From contig JAFKAC010000089.1 of assembly GCA_025766275.1 (NCBI GenBank), positions 62,001 through 126,000 of the forward strand: a DNA stretch of 64,000 nt, in the 5' to 3' direction. The stretch is from Lactarius indigo. Lineage: Eukaryota > Basidiomycota > Agaricomycetes > Russulales > Russulaceae. The notes below the pieces were generated by a model, which had not been told where the DNA came from, made no database searches, and worked only from the letters and a program-made list of their open reading frames with translations. Positions 19,689-28,798 of this stretch are shown here, piece after piece (position 1 is the stretch's first letter; each line of letters starts with the position of its first letter). Both the position numbers and the translations under genes were made by a program.

Positions 19689-20670
19689 GCCGCCTTCTAC
19701 TCCATTTACCTTCAACTTATCTGAAGAACAAAGGCTCGCACGAGCCCGAGTTAACTTCGAGCCCCACAGGCAGCGGCAACTTGACCGCTACTACCCCGTC
19801 ACTTCCACTTACGACCTCATCGATAACCCCCGTCTTGATTGTTGGACAGAACCCCCTACCGCCTTACGTACCCTTATCGACCTCTTTGACTTTGGAGAAG
19901 TCATCCCCGAAAGGGTTTACCACGAGTTTATTGACGATCTTTCTGAAGTTGTCAAGGCTGCCGACGAGCAACTCCTTTATTGGCATCTTTCAAACTCCGT
20001 CTCTGTCACCAACCACCCAACAGACCAACTCCTAGTGTGGACCAAGAGCGATTATCTTTGGTTTGTCCACATTCCCCCTCGTCAAGACCACTACATTCGG
20101 CAACTAGAAGACGGTTTCTCTCTTCATTATGTTGACCGACTCCGCCTCACGTATCAGGAAATACAGATTTCCTTCCAAGAACTCCGAGTGGTCATTCACC
20201 CTGACTCTGCCCCCCGTCTAGTCATCTCTGATAGTTCGGAGCTCACTTATTCCTTCGCCACCTCTGCGTGGGAAACTACCCTGACCAACCCTGACCGAAA
20301 CCTTGTCAATCCAAGTACCTGGCACTACCCCCCTTCTACCTCTGACGACCCAGAGTTAGTTTCAATTCTCAACGCTAGAGAAACTTTCCGGACTCCCCCC
20401 CTACTTTGCCGAATTACAGACCGGCTACCCCCTAGTTCCCCTGAAACTGAAGACGAATCTTCAGACTCCGACATCTCCCTACATAACGGAGATACCAACC
20501 AGCCGCCTAGTCCAAACGACGGTTGGGGACCAACTCTGACCTCAGGTCCCTGTTGGTGCTCTCAAGAAGTCTGCACCTGCGGTTATCGTCCCAACACCCC
20601 CCCGACACCCCCCAACGTAGTATTGTGGTCCCCTGGAGTTAACTATCTACCTTATAGAGAAACGGACTAG
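19688..20670 (+). CDS. Copy B ORF2, pre-gag accessory protein with CWC-CTC cluster
   Basis: A 327-aa frame with no internal methionine, opening immediately after TAA (19684-19686). The initiator would be made by splicing to TG at 19688. Shared blocks with copy A: an RQLDRYYP-like N-terminus, EQLLYWHLS, LVWTKSDYLWF, FQELRVV, a conserved acidic stretch SDSDISLHNGDT, and the cluster C-W-C-x4-C-T-C-G (about residues 289-299) followed by PPTPPNVVLW. The cluster suggests a metal-binding or disulfide element. No homologous family is recognised. Confidence 0.75.
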
Positions 20671-20691
20671 ATAGTATAGATTGTCGAGATA

Positions 20692-20711
20692 AATTTTACG
20701 AGTGTAAAATT
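20692..20711 (+). other. GAGT stem-loop 3 between ORF2 and ORF3
   Basis: AATTTTAC (20692-20699), loop GAGT, GTAAAATT (20704-20711): eight perfect pairs. Its sequence differs from loops 1 and 2 but the loop and the closing C-G pair are the same. Copy A has hairpins here too, but with other loops. Confidence 0.55.
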
Positions 20712-20725
20712 CGACAAATTCCTGA

Positions 20726-21403
20726 GTCAAAACCCTGGATCCAATCCATTGGGCAATTAACCTGGCATCCTCACACGTCGCCCAAAGAAGAACCCATCGT
20801 CGCTTCCAAGCGGACGATCGACCTATAGCCTCTACCCCTAGCACCCCTGTTACCCCAAGGAGGGCCCCCAGAGCTCGTCAAGCTACCAACACCCAGATTC
20901 CCCTTCCGAGTATTAACCAAGCTGGACCAAGTGAACCGGTGTACCCCAGTATCCAAGCAACTCCAACTGCAAGACAGCATTCCACAAGCAGCGACGAAGC
21001 GCAGTACCTCGAGACCCAACCCCGAGAAATCCATTGTCACCTCCCCGAGGCTATCCTAGTAACCAAGAGCCTACCAACCCGGACCCCCCGAGAACTCGAC
21101 GTGTTCAGGAGGCACTGTTCTCTGTTGTACCAAAACCGGCACAATCTTGAAACCCTGTACTTTTCCCAGCCCCTTACGCGCATAAGCGAGATTTCGACAA
21201 GCCCCTTGTATTTCCAAGACTTCCTGTGGAGAAGTAAGACAACCCTGACCCACTTTGGTATTTGGGAAGAATACCATTGGATCCGTCGTTCGCAAAGACC
21301 CCATCGTCCGGATAGAGCTATCCTTCTCCCCGCATACAAAGTCTACTACCCCTGGAACCTGGACAGTTGGACTGTCACCCGTCTCACCAGAAGAGGTGAA
21401 TGA
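20726..21403 (+). CDS. Copy B ORF3, pre-gag accessory protein (no Met codon)
   Basis: A 225-aa frame opening as GTC just after TGA (20723-20725), with no ATG. The N-terminal half is Arg/Pro/Thr-rich; the C-terminal 110 residues match copy A closely (LPTRTPRELDVF, HFGIWEEYHWIRR, LPAYKVYYPW). The stop TGA overlaps the gag start as ATGA, a geometry used for termination-reinitiation. The start codon is unresolved: the opening AG|TC would give AUC after splicing from an exon ending in A. Function unknown. Confidence 0.7.
   Translation, partial: VKTLDPIHWAINLASSHVAQRRTHRRFQADDRPIASTPSTPVTPRRAPRARQATNTQIPLPSINQAGPSEPVYPSIQATPTARQHSTSSDEAQYLETQPREIHCHLPEAILVTKSLPTRTPRELDVFRRHCSLLYQNRHNLETLYFSQPLTRISEISTSPLYFQDFLWRSKTTLTHFGIWEEYHWIRRSQRPHRPDRAILLPAYKVYYPWNLDSWTVTRLTRRGE
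21359..21378 (+). other. Hairpin just upstream of the gag AUG
   Basis: GACAGT, TGG loop, ACTGTC lies about 20-35 nt before the gag ATG and is kept in copy A although neighbouring bases vary. TGGACAGT here repeats the start of the PBS and is complementary to the RNA 5' end. It also encodes DSWTVT of ORF3. Confidence 0.5.
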
Positions 21404-22950
21404 ATACACAACGACCTCTCACACCAGAAGAAAAAACCCACATCCCAGTATACTTTTTCGACCCATATTTTTCCCTCACCGATAATCTTTACTACACCAA
21501 GTGGAAGGAAGAGGATATCTGTAGTCCTACAGGAAAACACCCGTGGACAATAGTTGCCACCCAACACCAAATCGTTTTTCAAGACTTAAAAGAAGCCTTT
21601 CCTGGTATCGACAAGGTCAAGGACTTAAGCTACAATTCCCTACACGCCACTTTCAAAGGAAAGAACGTTCGTTGGAACTTTGTGAACGAACAGTGGACCT
21701 ACCTAAACAACAAACCAGTCCATTTTAACACACCTAGTCCATCCGAAGATTCAGACAGCGACACAGAGGAAGTATCGCAAATCCTAGACACTACTACCAA
21801 AAAACTCTCTGGTCTACTATCCCAAGTAACCTCCCGACCCTCGACACCCCAGATTTCCCCTAGTACCTCCGGCCCTAGCCGTTTCCCTGCAACAGTTCCC
21901 CCACCTCGACTCCCATCACCACCCCTAACTGTTCAAGCCTCTTCCTCAGCACCCCCCTTACCTGTTCCGCCTGTACCCACTGCAATGGCAGCACCTGCAC
22001 CCGCAAAAATCTTAGGCGCAGCGCCTGAGCCCTTTGATGGCAAGCCCAACCATGCCAAAGCTTTTTGGAACAACCTAGCCAACTACTTCCACCTAAACCA
22101 AGATATCTTTAATTCAGACGATAAAAAGATATCTACTGCTCTCACCTACTTCAAGGTTGGGACCTCAGCCGGAGAATGGGCTCAAGATAGACAAAAGAAA
22201 GCCTTGAACCCAACCGGAGGAGCGGCAATATCCTTTGGCACCTGGGCGCAGTTCAAAACTGACTTTGATGCACACTTTGTTCCTGGTCATACTGCCATGG
22301 AATCCACCAACAAAATGTATTCTCTAAAGATGGGGACCCGACCTTTCAACGAATGGTTCCAAGAATGGTCAACCCATGCTACACGGAGTGGTGCAAATGA
22401 ACAAACCAAGATGTATGCTTTCCGACAAGCTATTCCGACAGCTCTGAATATGAAGCTGCTCGGCATATCCCCCATCCCTACCACCTTCGACACCCTTGTT
22501 GAGAAAGCACGAGAATTCGATCGCACCTATCGAATTTACGCTGGTCATGCCATTAACCAGTTTAACAAAACCCATAAGCCTACTTCAGGGCGAGCAGTCC
22601 TGGCGGAGGACGATAGCGTAAATGTCAACGCCTCCTCATCGCGCACCACTAAACCAAAAGCCAAACTTACCAAGGAAGAGCGAGAGTATTGCTTCAAGAA
22701 TAAACTCTGCCTGTACTGTGGCAAACCAGGCCACGTACTTAAAGAATGTCACGCCAAGACGGCAGCCATGAAAGCCAAAGGAGGCCAATCCAACAACAAT
22801 GCTAGGGCGCGCGGCGCCTTTGTTGATGAACCAAGTCAGGAGGAAGCACCTGCTGACCACCCAGCAAACATTGGAGCGATATATCGAGAGATACTCCCTT
22901 TTGACCCGGACGCACGTCCGCGTTCGGTGCCTATTAATGAGGATTTTTAG
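21400..22950 (+). CDS. gag: Copy B Gag
   Basis: 516-aa Gag that assembles the particle and packages RNA. It starts at the ATG overlapping the ORF3 stop; this is the third ATG of any frame in the 3.3-kb leader and the first with a long frame. N-terminal domain about 1-110, an acidic SEDSDSDTEE segment, a Pro/Ser linker to about 200, a Ty3-type capsid domain (about 205-400, with FDGKPNHAKAFW), and zinc knuckle CLYCGKPGHVLKEC (about 437-450). It ends at TAG after a T-run used for frameshifting. Confidence 0.96.
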   Translation: MNTQRPLTPEEKTHIPVYFFDPYFSLTDNLYYTKWKEEDICSPTGKHPWTIVATQHQIVFQDLKEAFPGIDKVKDLSYNSLHATFKGKNVRWNFVNEQWTYLNNKPVHFNTPSPSEDSDSDTEEVSQILDTTTKKLSGLLSQVTSRPSTPQISPSTSGPSRFPATVPPPRLPSPPLTVQASSSAPPLPVPPVPTAMAAPAPAKILGAAPEPFDGKPNHAKAFWNNLANYFHLNQDIFNSDDKKISTALTYFKVGTSAGEWAQDRQKKALNPTGGAAISFGTWAQFKTDFDAHFVPGHTAMESTNKMYSLKMGTRPFNEWFQEWSTHATRSGANEQTKMYAFRQAIPTALNMKLLGISPIPTTFDTLVEKAREFDRTYRIYAGHAINQFNKTHKPTSGRAVLAEDDSVNVNASSSRTTKPKAKLTKEEREYCFKNKLCLYCGKPGHVLKECHAKTAAMKAKGGQSNNNARARGAFVDEPSQEEAPADHPANIGAIYREILPFDPDARPRSVPINEDF

Positions 22951-22981
22951 GCTCTTCCATCGTAGCACTGTCGATTGGAAG
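22941..22981 (+). promoter_or_regulatory. -1 frameshift site between gag and pol
   Basis: The pol frame is closed upstream by TGA (22938-22940) and gag ends at TAG (22948-22950), so the shift must occur in nine bases. There the gag codons GAT TTT TAG allow a Phe tRNA to slip back on T-TTT. A stem CTTCCATCG (22954-22962) with CGATTGGAAG (22972-22981), one bulged T and a 9-nt loop, starts six bases after the slip codon, as expected for a stimulatory structure. Copy A is identical. Confidence 0.7.
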
Positions 22982-25900
22982 TATTCGTGCCAGTAGCGTT
23001 GTACACGGCCTTTCCCTACTAGAGACGCTCGGAGCCGAGCATGTACCTGTAGAAACAATTCGGAATAGGAGAGCTCCTTCAATTGTTCTCAGAGTTACAC
23101 TAGTAGGAAAGAAGTCTGGCAAAGAAATCAGTGCCCGTGCCCTGTTGGACAGTGGTGCGGAGGGCATCATCGTGGATGATGGGTTTGCGCGTGCAAACAA
23201 CCTAACAATGCGAACACTAATTAAACCCTTACCAGTTAGAAACGTGGATGGGTCTCCCAACAAGATGGGATCTGTTAGGAATACTACGATCCAGAGACTA
23301 CGGATCAGAACTTCTGATGACAACTACCACGACGAAACTGTGGAACTCTATGCAACTACTCTAGGGGAGCACGATATAATCTTAGGAACAGATTGGCTCC
23401 AAGCGCATAATCCGGAAATCGATTGGCATCAACCAAAAATAGCCTTCACCCGATGCCCAAAAACCTGCACCCTGTCCTCCTCAGCGGTTGTCATCTCTTC
23501 GAAAACACCACAAACGCGACATACGACTATTAACATCCTTGAACTCGACCTTGACCAAGAAACCTGCCTCCCTGTGCATGACGAAGTTGAACCCCTGGAA
23601 CCGACCTTCATCCAAGATACCTGCGAACCCTGGCTGTGGATTCACAGCTTCAACAAGTACGACCACCTTGCCATCCGATCCAAAGTAACTACAAGCACCA
23701 AGATAGCAGCACGAACTGCACCCAAGCCTTCCACCGACCACATTCCGAGTCACTTCCAACGCTACACCAAAGTATTCAGCGAAACTGCGTCCCACCGACT
23801 ACCCAAACACCAACCTTGGGATCATGCCATCGATCTCAAACCAGGAGCCACTATGAAGAATTGTGGCATTTATCGACTCACGCCAAAAGAATCCGATGCC
23901 CTCAAGGAATACATCTCTGAACACCTAAAGAAAGGTTACATTCGACCATCTAAGTCACCCATGGCCTCCCCCTTCTTCTTTGTCGACAAAAAGGATGGCA
24001 AACTCCGACCTGTGCAAGACTACCGCGCCCTCAATGATATAACCATTAAAAACGCAGCCCCTCTTCCCCTTATCCCTGAACTTATCGACAAACTCCATGG
24101 CGCGCGCTACTTTACCAAGCTAGATATTCGTTGGGGTTACAACAATATCCGCATCCGCGAAGGTGATGAATACAAGGCAGCCTTCAAAACATCCTTAGGA
24201 CTTTTCGAGCCAACCGTAATGACTTTTGGCCTCTGCAATGCCCCTGCCACTTTCCAAACATTCATGAATCAAATCTTCGAGTCCTTGATTGACGGTGGAC
24301 ACGTAGTGGTCTACCTCGATGACATCTTGATCTTCACAGAAGATATCTCCTCACTCACAGCGTTGACACATGACGTGCTTCAACGGCTGGAACGCCACGA
24401 CCTCTACCTGAAACCTGAGAAATGTACATTTGCACAAACCTCAGTCGAATACCTTGGAATCGTCATTTCCGATGGCCAAGTCTCTATGGATCCTGCAAAG
24501 GTTGCAGGTATTACTCAATGGCCCACTCCGCGCACTGTCAAACAAGTACAAGCCTTCTTAGGCTTTTGTAATTTCTATCGACGCTTCATTAAAGACTACT
24601 CCACTATCGCCCGCCCCTTGTTTGATCTGACCAAGAAAGACGTTCCCTTTTCTTGGGATACCGCGGCGGAAAGCGCTTTCCGCACCCTGATTACATGCTT
24701 CACCACGGCTCCTGTCCTTGCCCTGCCTGACCATTCAAAGCCCTTCCGCCTCATCACCGACGCAAGCGATTTTGCTACCGGTGCCATTCTCGAACAACCT
24801 GATGCCTTGCAACGATGGCACCCTGTCACCTTCCTTTCAAAATCCCTCCTTCCTGCTGAGCGTCACTATGAAATCTGTGATAAGGAACTCCTCGCCATCA
24901 TCCACGCCCTTCATGCCTTTCGACACTACCTGGAGGGCCGCGAAGACGTTACTGAAATCTGGTCTGACCATGGCAACCTTGTCTATTTTACTACAAAACA
25001 GAAACTTTCCCGCCGGCAGGCCCGTTGGGCCCTTTTCCTCTCTCGCTTCCAGTTCATCATCATCCACAAACCTGGGACGCAGAACAAATCTGATGCACTG
25101 TCTCGGCGTCCAGATCATAAAAAGGGGATAGCGGATGAAGATGAAAAGCGAGTACTCCTGGACACCAAGTATTTTTCCATTAACGCAGTACAACGAACTG
25201 CAGTAACCATTCAAGGAGATACCACCCTCCGGCAGCGTATCAAAAACACCCAGACCTACGACAAGGAAGTCAGCATGGCTCTGGAGTCTCTCCTAAAAAA
25301 TGGTCCTCGATCCCTAGCTAAAGGCCTAGAAGAATGGAACTTAGAAGATGGCATTATCTTGTTCAAAGGACAAGTCTACGTTCCAAAGGATGACAACTTA
25401 CGAAGAGACATTGTTAAAACATACCATGACCACATTGCCACAGGACATCCAGGGCGATGGAAGACCTATGAGTTAATATCTCGAGACTTCTGGTGGCCAG
25501 GCATATCAACATTCGTTAAGACCTATGTTGATGGTTGCGCCACATGTCAAACCACTAAAATCAAACCACGTACCCAAGTACCCCTACAACCAAATGCAAT
25601 ACCAGAAGAAATATGGGGAACCATCACAATGGACTTCATCACCGACCTTCCCCTATCCCACAACTACGATTCACTATTCGTAGTAGTTGACCGACTTAGC
25701 AAAGCCATAGTCATTTCCCCTTGCAACAAAACCATCACTGCAGACGAAACAGCCCAACTCTACCTTGAAAACGTCTGGAGACGTACTGGCCTACCTCGAC
25801 AGGTTATTTCCGACAGAGGCCCCCAATTTGCATCAAAGGTCATGCAAGAAATTTGGAACAAACTCGGAGTCAAATCCACGCTATCTACAGCCTTCCACCC

Positions 25901-26711
25901 ACAAACCGATGGAGAAACTGAACGCGTCAATCAAGAACTCGAACAATACCTCCGTGTCTTCTGCAACTTCCAACAAGATAACTGGGTAGATCTAATCCCA
26001 TTCATGGAATTTGCACACAATGCCCGACAACATAGCGCAACCCACAAATCACCCTTCGAGGTTTGGTATGGATACAAACCAGAGTTCATTCCCCCTACCC
26101 ACTTCACCACCAAAATACCTGCAGCAGAGGAGAGACTAAATGCGCTAAATCAAATCCGCTCCGAAGTTACCGCAGCCCTTAAGGTAGCAGCGGAAGTCAT
26201 GAGAGGGTTGAAAACACCCACCCCCTCTCACGAATTCAAGACAGGTGATCTAGTCTGGCTGGAAGGGACCAACATCCATACTACCCACCCCAAAGCTAAA
26301 CTTGCCCCACGACGCCACGGCCCCTTTAAAGTCCTTTCCACCTGGGGAGTCAATTGCAAACTCCAACTACCAAAGACATGGCGCATCCACCCAGTCTTCC
26401 ACAACTCCTTGATCTCCCCGTACAAAGAAAACACTACACATGGACCCAACTTCACTAGACCACCCCCGGAAATCATCCAAGGGGAAGACGAACACTACGA
26501 AGTAGAAAAGGTCCTGCAATCCAAGGTATCACCTAACAAAAAGGGCATACTCTACTTGATCAAGTGGAAGGGGTATCCTGACTCCGAAAACTCCTGGCTC
26601 CCCTCCTCCCAAATGACCCATGCGCAAGACCTTGTAAATCAATTTCACAAGGCCAACCCCAGTGCCCCTAAACCGAAGTCAACTAGTGCTAGTGGAATAG
26701 CACGACGTTAA
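22941..26711 (+). CDS. pol: Copy B pol polyprotein (PR-RT-RNaseH-IN-chromodomain)
   Basis: About 1256 codons made as a Gag-Pol fusion by -1 frameshift. Domains in order: protease LLDSGAEG (near 23140); reverse transcriptase with KLDIRWGYNNI and YLDD (about 24310); RNase H (LITDASDFATGAIL, KELLAI, about 24750-25100); integrase HHCC finger (HDHIATGHPG to CATCQ); DDE core (TMDFITDLP, ISDRGPQF, TERVNQELEQYL); GPY/F-type module (RRHGPFKVL); C-terminal chromodomain (YEVEKVLQ, YLIKWKGYPDSENSW), which in such elements directs integration to particular chromatin. The frame is unbroken and catalytic motifs are intact. Confidence 0.97.
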   Translation, partial: GFLGSSIVALSIGSIRASSVVHGLSLLETLGAEHVPVETIRNRRAPSIVLRVTLVGKKSGKEISARALLDSGAEGIIVDDGFARANNLTMRTLIKPLPVRNVDGSPNKMGSVRNTTIQRLRIRTSDDNYHDETVELYATTLGEHDIILGTDWLQAHNPEIDWHQPKIAFTRCPKTCTLSSSAVVISSKTPQTRHTTINILELDLDQETCLPVHDEVEPLEPTFIQDTCEPWLWIHSFNKYDHLAIRSKVTTSTKIAARTAPKPSTDHIPSHFQRYTKVFSETASHRLPKHQPWDHAIDLKPGATMKNCGIYRLTPKESDALKEYISEHLKKGYIRPSKSPMASPFFFVDKKDGKLRPVQDYRALNDITIKNAAPLPLIPELIDKLHGARYFTKLDIRWGYNNIRIREGDEYKAAFKTSLGLFEPTVMTFGLCNAPATFQTFMNQIFESLIDGGHVVVYLDDILIFTEDISSLTALTHDVLQRLERHDLYLKPEKCTFAQTSVEYLGIVISDGQVSMDPAKVAGITQWPTPRTVKQVQAFLGFCNFYRRFIKDYSTIARPLFDLTKKDVPFSWDTAAESAFRTLITCFTTAPVLALPDHSKPFRLITDASDFATGAILEQPDALQRWHPVTFLSKSLLPAERHYEICDKELLAIIHALHAFRHYLEGREDVTEIWSDHGNLVYFTTKQKLSRRQARWALFLSRFQFIIIHKPGTQNKSDALSRRPDHKKGIADEDEKRVLLDTKYFSINAVQRTAVTIQGDTTLRQRIKNTQTYDKEVSMALESLLKNGPRSLAKGLEEWNLEDGIILFKGQVYVPKDDNLRRDIVKTYHDHIATGHPGRWKTYELISRDFWWPGISTFVKTYVDGCATCQTTKIKPRTQVPLQPNAIPEEIWGTITMDFITDLPLSHNYDSLFVVVDRLSKAIVISPCNKTITADETAQLYLENVWRRTGLPRQVISDRGPQFASKVMQEIWNKLGVKSTLSTAFHPQTDGETERVNQELEQYLRVFCNFQQDNWVDLIPFMEFAHNARQHSATHKSPFEVWYGYKPEFIPPTHFTTKIPAAEERLNALNQIRSEVTAALKVAAEVMRGLKTPTPSHEFKTGDLVWLEGTNIHTTHPKAKLAPRRHGPFKVLSTWGVNCKLQLPKTWRIHPVFHNSLISPYKENTTHGPNFTRPPPEIIQGEDEHYEVEKVLQSKVSPNKKGILYLIKWKGYPDSENSWLPSSQMTHAQDLVNQFHKANPSAPKPKSTSASGIARR

Positions 26712-26721
26712 AAAGGGGATA
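26710..26721 (+). other. Polypurine tract
   Basis: The purine run AAAAAGGGGA overlaps the pol stop and lies directly before the 3' LTR (26723). It would prime plus-strand DNA synthesis. Confidence 0.85.
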
Positions 26722-26722
26722 C

Positions 26723-27417
26723 TGTCACGAACCTATAAACCTGGTCGTGACTCAAGGCGCTTAGGACTGGACCGGACCAGACCGGGCTTACGTCATCAGC
26801 TTCCTAAAGGGGAAATCCGAAATCGGAGTTTGAATTTCGCTCTCCGACGATCACGTGATGCATCACGTGATTACTCTGTCTTTCCAAGTCACATGTGCAC
26901 ATGCACGTGTATCAATCAACGATTGATAGTTTATCGATCAACGAAGATAATCAACCAAGTCACAAGGAACACGTGATCTAATCACGGGTTTCGCAGCTGC
27001 TGCGGAATCACGCCACTATGGTGCAATATGGCGCCATCGACTGCGGCGCAGTCGTACCATGCTTATCCTGTATTCTGATTGGACAGTATTAATAACCTGT
27101 CTCTGGAATGTTCCAATCCGCAGTATTGCGCAGCACCCGTGGACAGGCCCTAAGCCTGCCCTAAAGTTACGCACAGACCACCCCCTGTAGTATATAAGCT
27201 AGCTCAATCTATCGGACAGTCCCTCAGACTGTCCACTTGTGACATCTTCCTCTCTTGCCTCTCAGCTCTTTCGAGTGCCCCACCTTGTGTGCGCCACTAC
27301 CTTCTTTGAGCCAAGACGCCTCCTCTTCGTCCCCTCCGACGCTCTCTCCGTCTCTACCTCGCCCGCCGTCGTCTTCAACCGTATCCCTCGCTGTCGAGTG
27401 ACAGTGAGTTCACCACA
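26723..27417 (+). repeat. 3' LTR of copy B (695 bp)
   Basis: Same ends and length as the 5' LTR. Compared by eye it differs at about 12 sites, all C/T or G/A, many at CpG. It is followed by GGAGT, which matches the flank of copy A rather than the left flank of B. Confidence 0.97.
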
Positions 27418-28509
27418 GGAGTCTAGAGTGTAGGCCTTGGAATAGAGGTCTTTAGGTAGTCCACTTGTGAATAGATCCAACATCTGGGGATCATCAAGTC
27501 AATACTGAGCGCATTGTACCAATTGTTCAAATTGGGTGCAATACTCATCTAGATTGCTCCCAACCATTTTAAGCCCTCTTTTCAATTCATATTGGGCTTG
27601 CTCTTGTTCCATTGTATTTTGGAAGTGCTGCATAAAGCTGTGTGTAACTTCATTCCACAGTCCTTCACTGGTCCGGAGTATACCAGCTTGTATTTGGCCA
27701 TTGAGCCATGTGAGCATTGCCAATACCCATTTGCTGACATTGACACCCTTGATGTAAGAGAGGAAAAGTAGGGCATGTTGATAGGGTGTGGCCATGATGC
27801 CTTCATCAGCATTCATGCCCCAATAGACATGCCATTGTGTAAGGAACACCTCGACTTTGGCATGTTCTCCATTGAATACTGTGGGTGCTTCACCAGCTAA
27901 TTTGTTATTTTGGGGAGGGATGATAGGGCCTGCACCTGGTAATCCTCCTCTGGGATGTCCTCCTCCTGGTGGTCCTCCAGGAAACCCTCCAGAGAATCCC
28001 CCAAACCCACTTCCTCATGGTGGTGGTCCTCCTCCTGATAAATCACCAGGGGGTCTGCCTCCTCCACTAGGGGGGTCAGGTATGTCTGGTCCAATAGCAT
28101 GGTGAATGGCTACATCATTGTTGGTCATTCAATGACCAGTATATGGGTTGATAGGCATCAGGATGTTCTGCACTTCCTGTGTAATATGTTGTTGTTCTTC
28201 TTGGGCCATCCAATCTATGGCATCAGATGTCAGCTGTATCTCTTCTTGTGTGATAGTTGTTGTAATCATTGCAATGGCTGGGCTGTGAATGTGGATTACT
28301 TCTGGTTTGATGTTGTGAATGGTAAGAGACTTAGTTCGTTGTATGATGTGTTCTCTGATGGCTCCTAAGCTGGCATCTGCAGCAGGTGTATTCCCTCTGC
28401 TTGGGGATTGACTTTTGGAAGCTTCTTCTCCACTGATTCCTTCATCAGTGTGTCCCTGTGCTTGTCTGTCAATGGGACTGTAGTCTGCACAGCTATTGAG
28501 TTTGTGCAC
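27418..28509 (-). pseudogene. gag: H1 Gag, N-terminal and capsid part
   Basis: Minus strand. The N-terminal part (28129-28509) is followed by a Gly/Pro-rich segment (about 27890-28105) and a capsid region (27499-27849: KVEVFLTQWHVYWG, SNLDEYCTQFEQLV, then LFTSGLPKDLYSKAY). At 27418 copy B interrupts it in the middle of LDS; the continuation is at 8462. A few in-frame TGA stops are present. Confidence 0.82.
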
Positions 28510-28798
28510 GTCAATGTCACAATTGTAGTTTCTTCCTGCTGGCCTTACAATGTCCCAGCAATGATCTATGGGGTTCCATGTAACCTTGGTCCAACAAAGG
28601 TGATCAAAGTTGAACTCAACAGGTCAGAAATGGGTGGGACTGTTGAATTCTACAAAATATCTGGTATCTTCTCCTCGTTCTCTCCACTGGGTGGCTCCCA
28701 GGAATCTTGTTGGTACGTTGCAATCTCCTTGTCATTTGAGGTGATAAGGACAAAAGGACGTCCACTGTTCTCTGGTTGAATACACCACTTTTGAAGGA

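Larger units (their letters stand above)
17580..27417 (+). mobile_element. Complete chromovirus (Ty3/Gypsy) copy B, 9838 bp
   Basis: Both LTRs (695 bp) and all genes are present: PBS, ORF1, ORF2, ORF3, gag, pol, PPT. No frame is broken apart from the expected gag-pol frameshift, so it may be autonomous. Left flank GGTAC and right flank GGAGT do not match each other; the right flank matches the flank of copy A instead. The two LTRs differ at about 12 of 695 positions, all transitions and mostly in CpG context, so it is young but not brand new. Confidence 0.97.

Noticed and set aside
18317..21403. ORF1-ORF3 as an envelope gene or as one large protein joined by read-through
   Set aside because: No signal peptide or membrane segment is visible, and frame relations between the ORFs differ in A and B.
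27857..28105. Collagen-like Gly/Pro-rich protein on the plus strand
   Set aside because: It is the antisense of the Gly/Pro-rich segment of H1 gag, whose minus-strand frame continues into a capsid domain.
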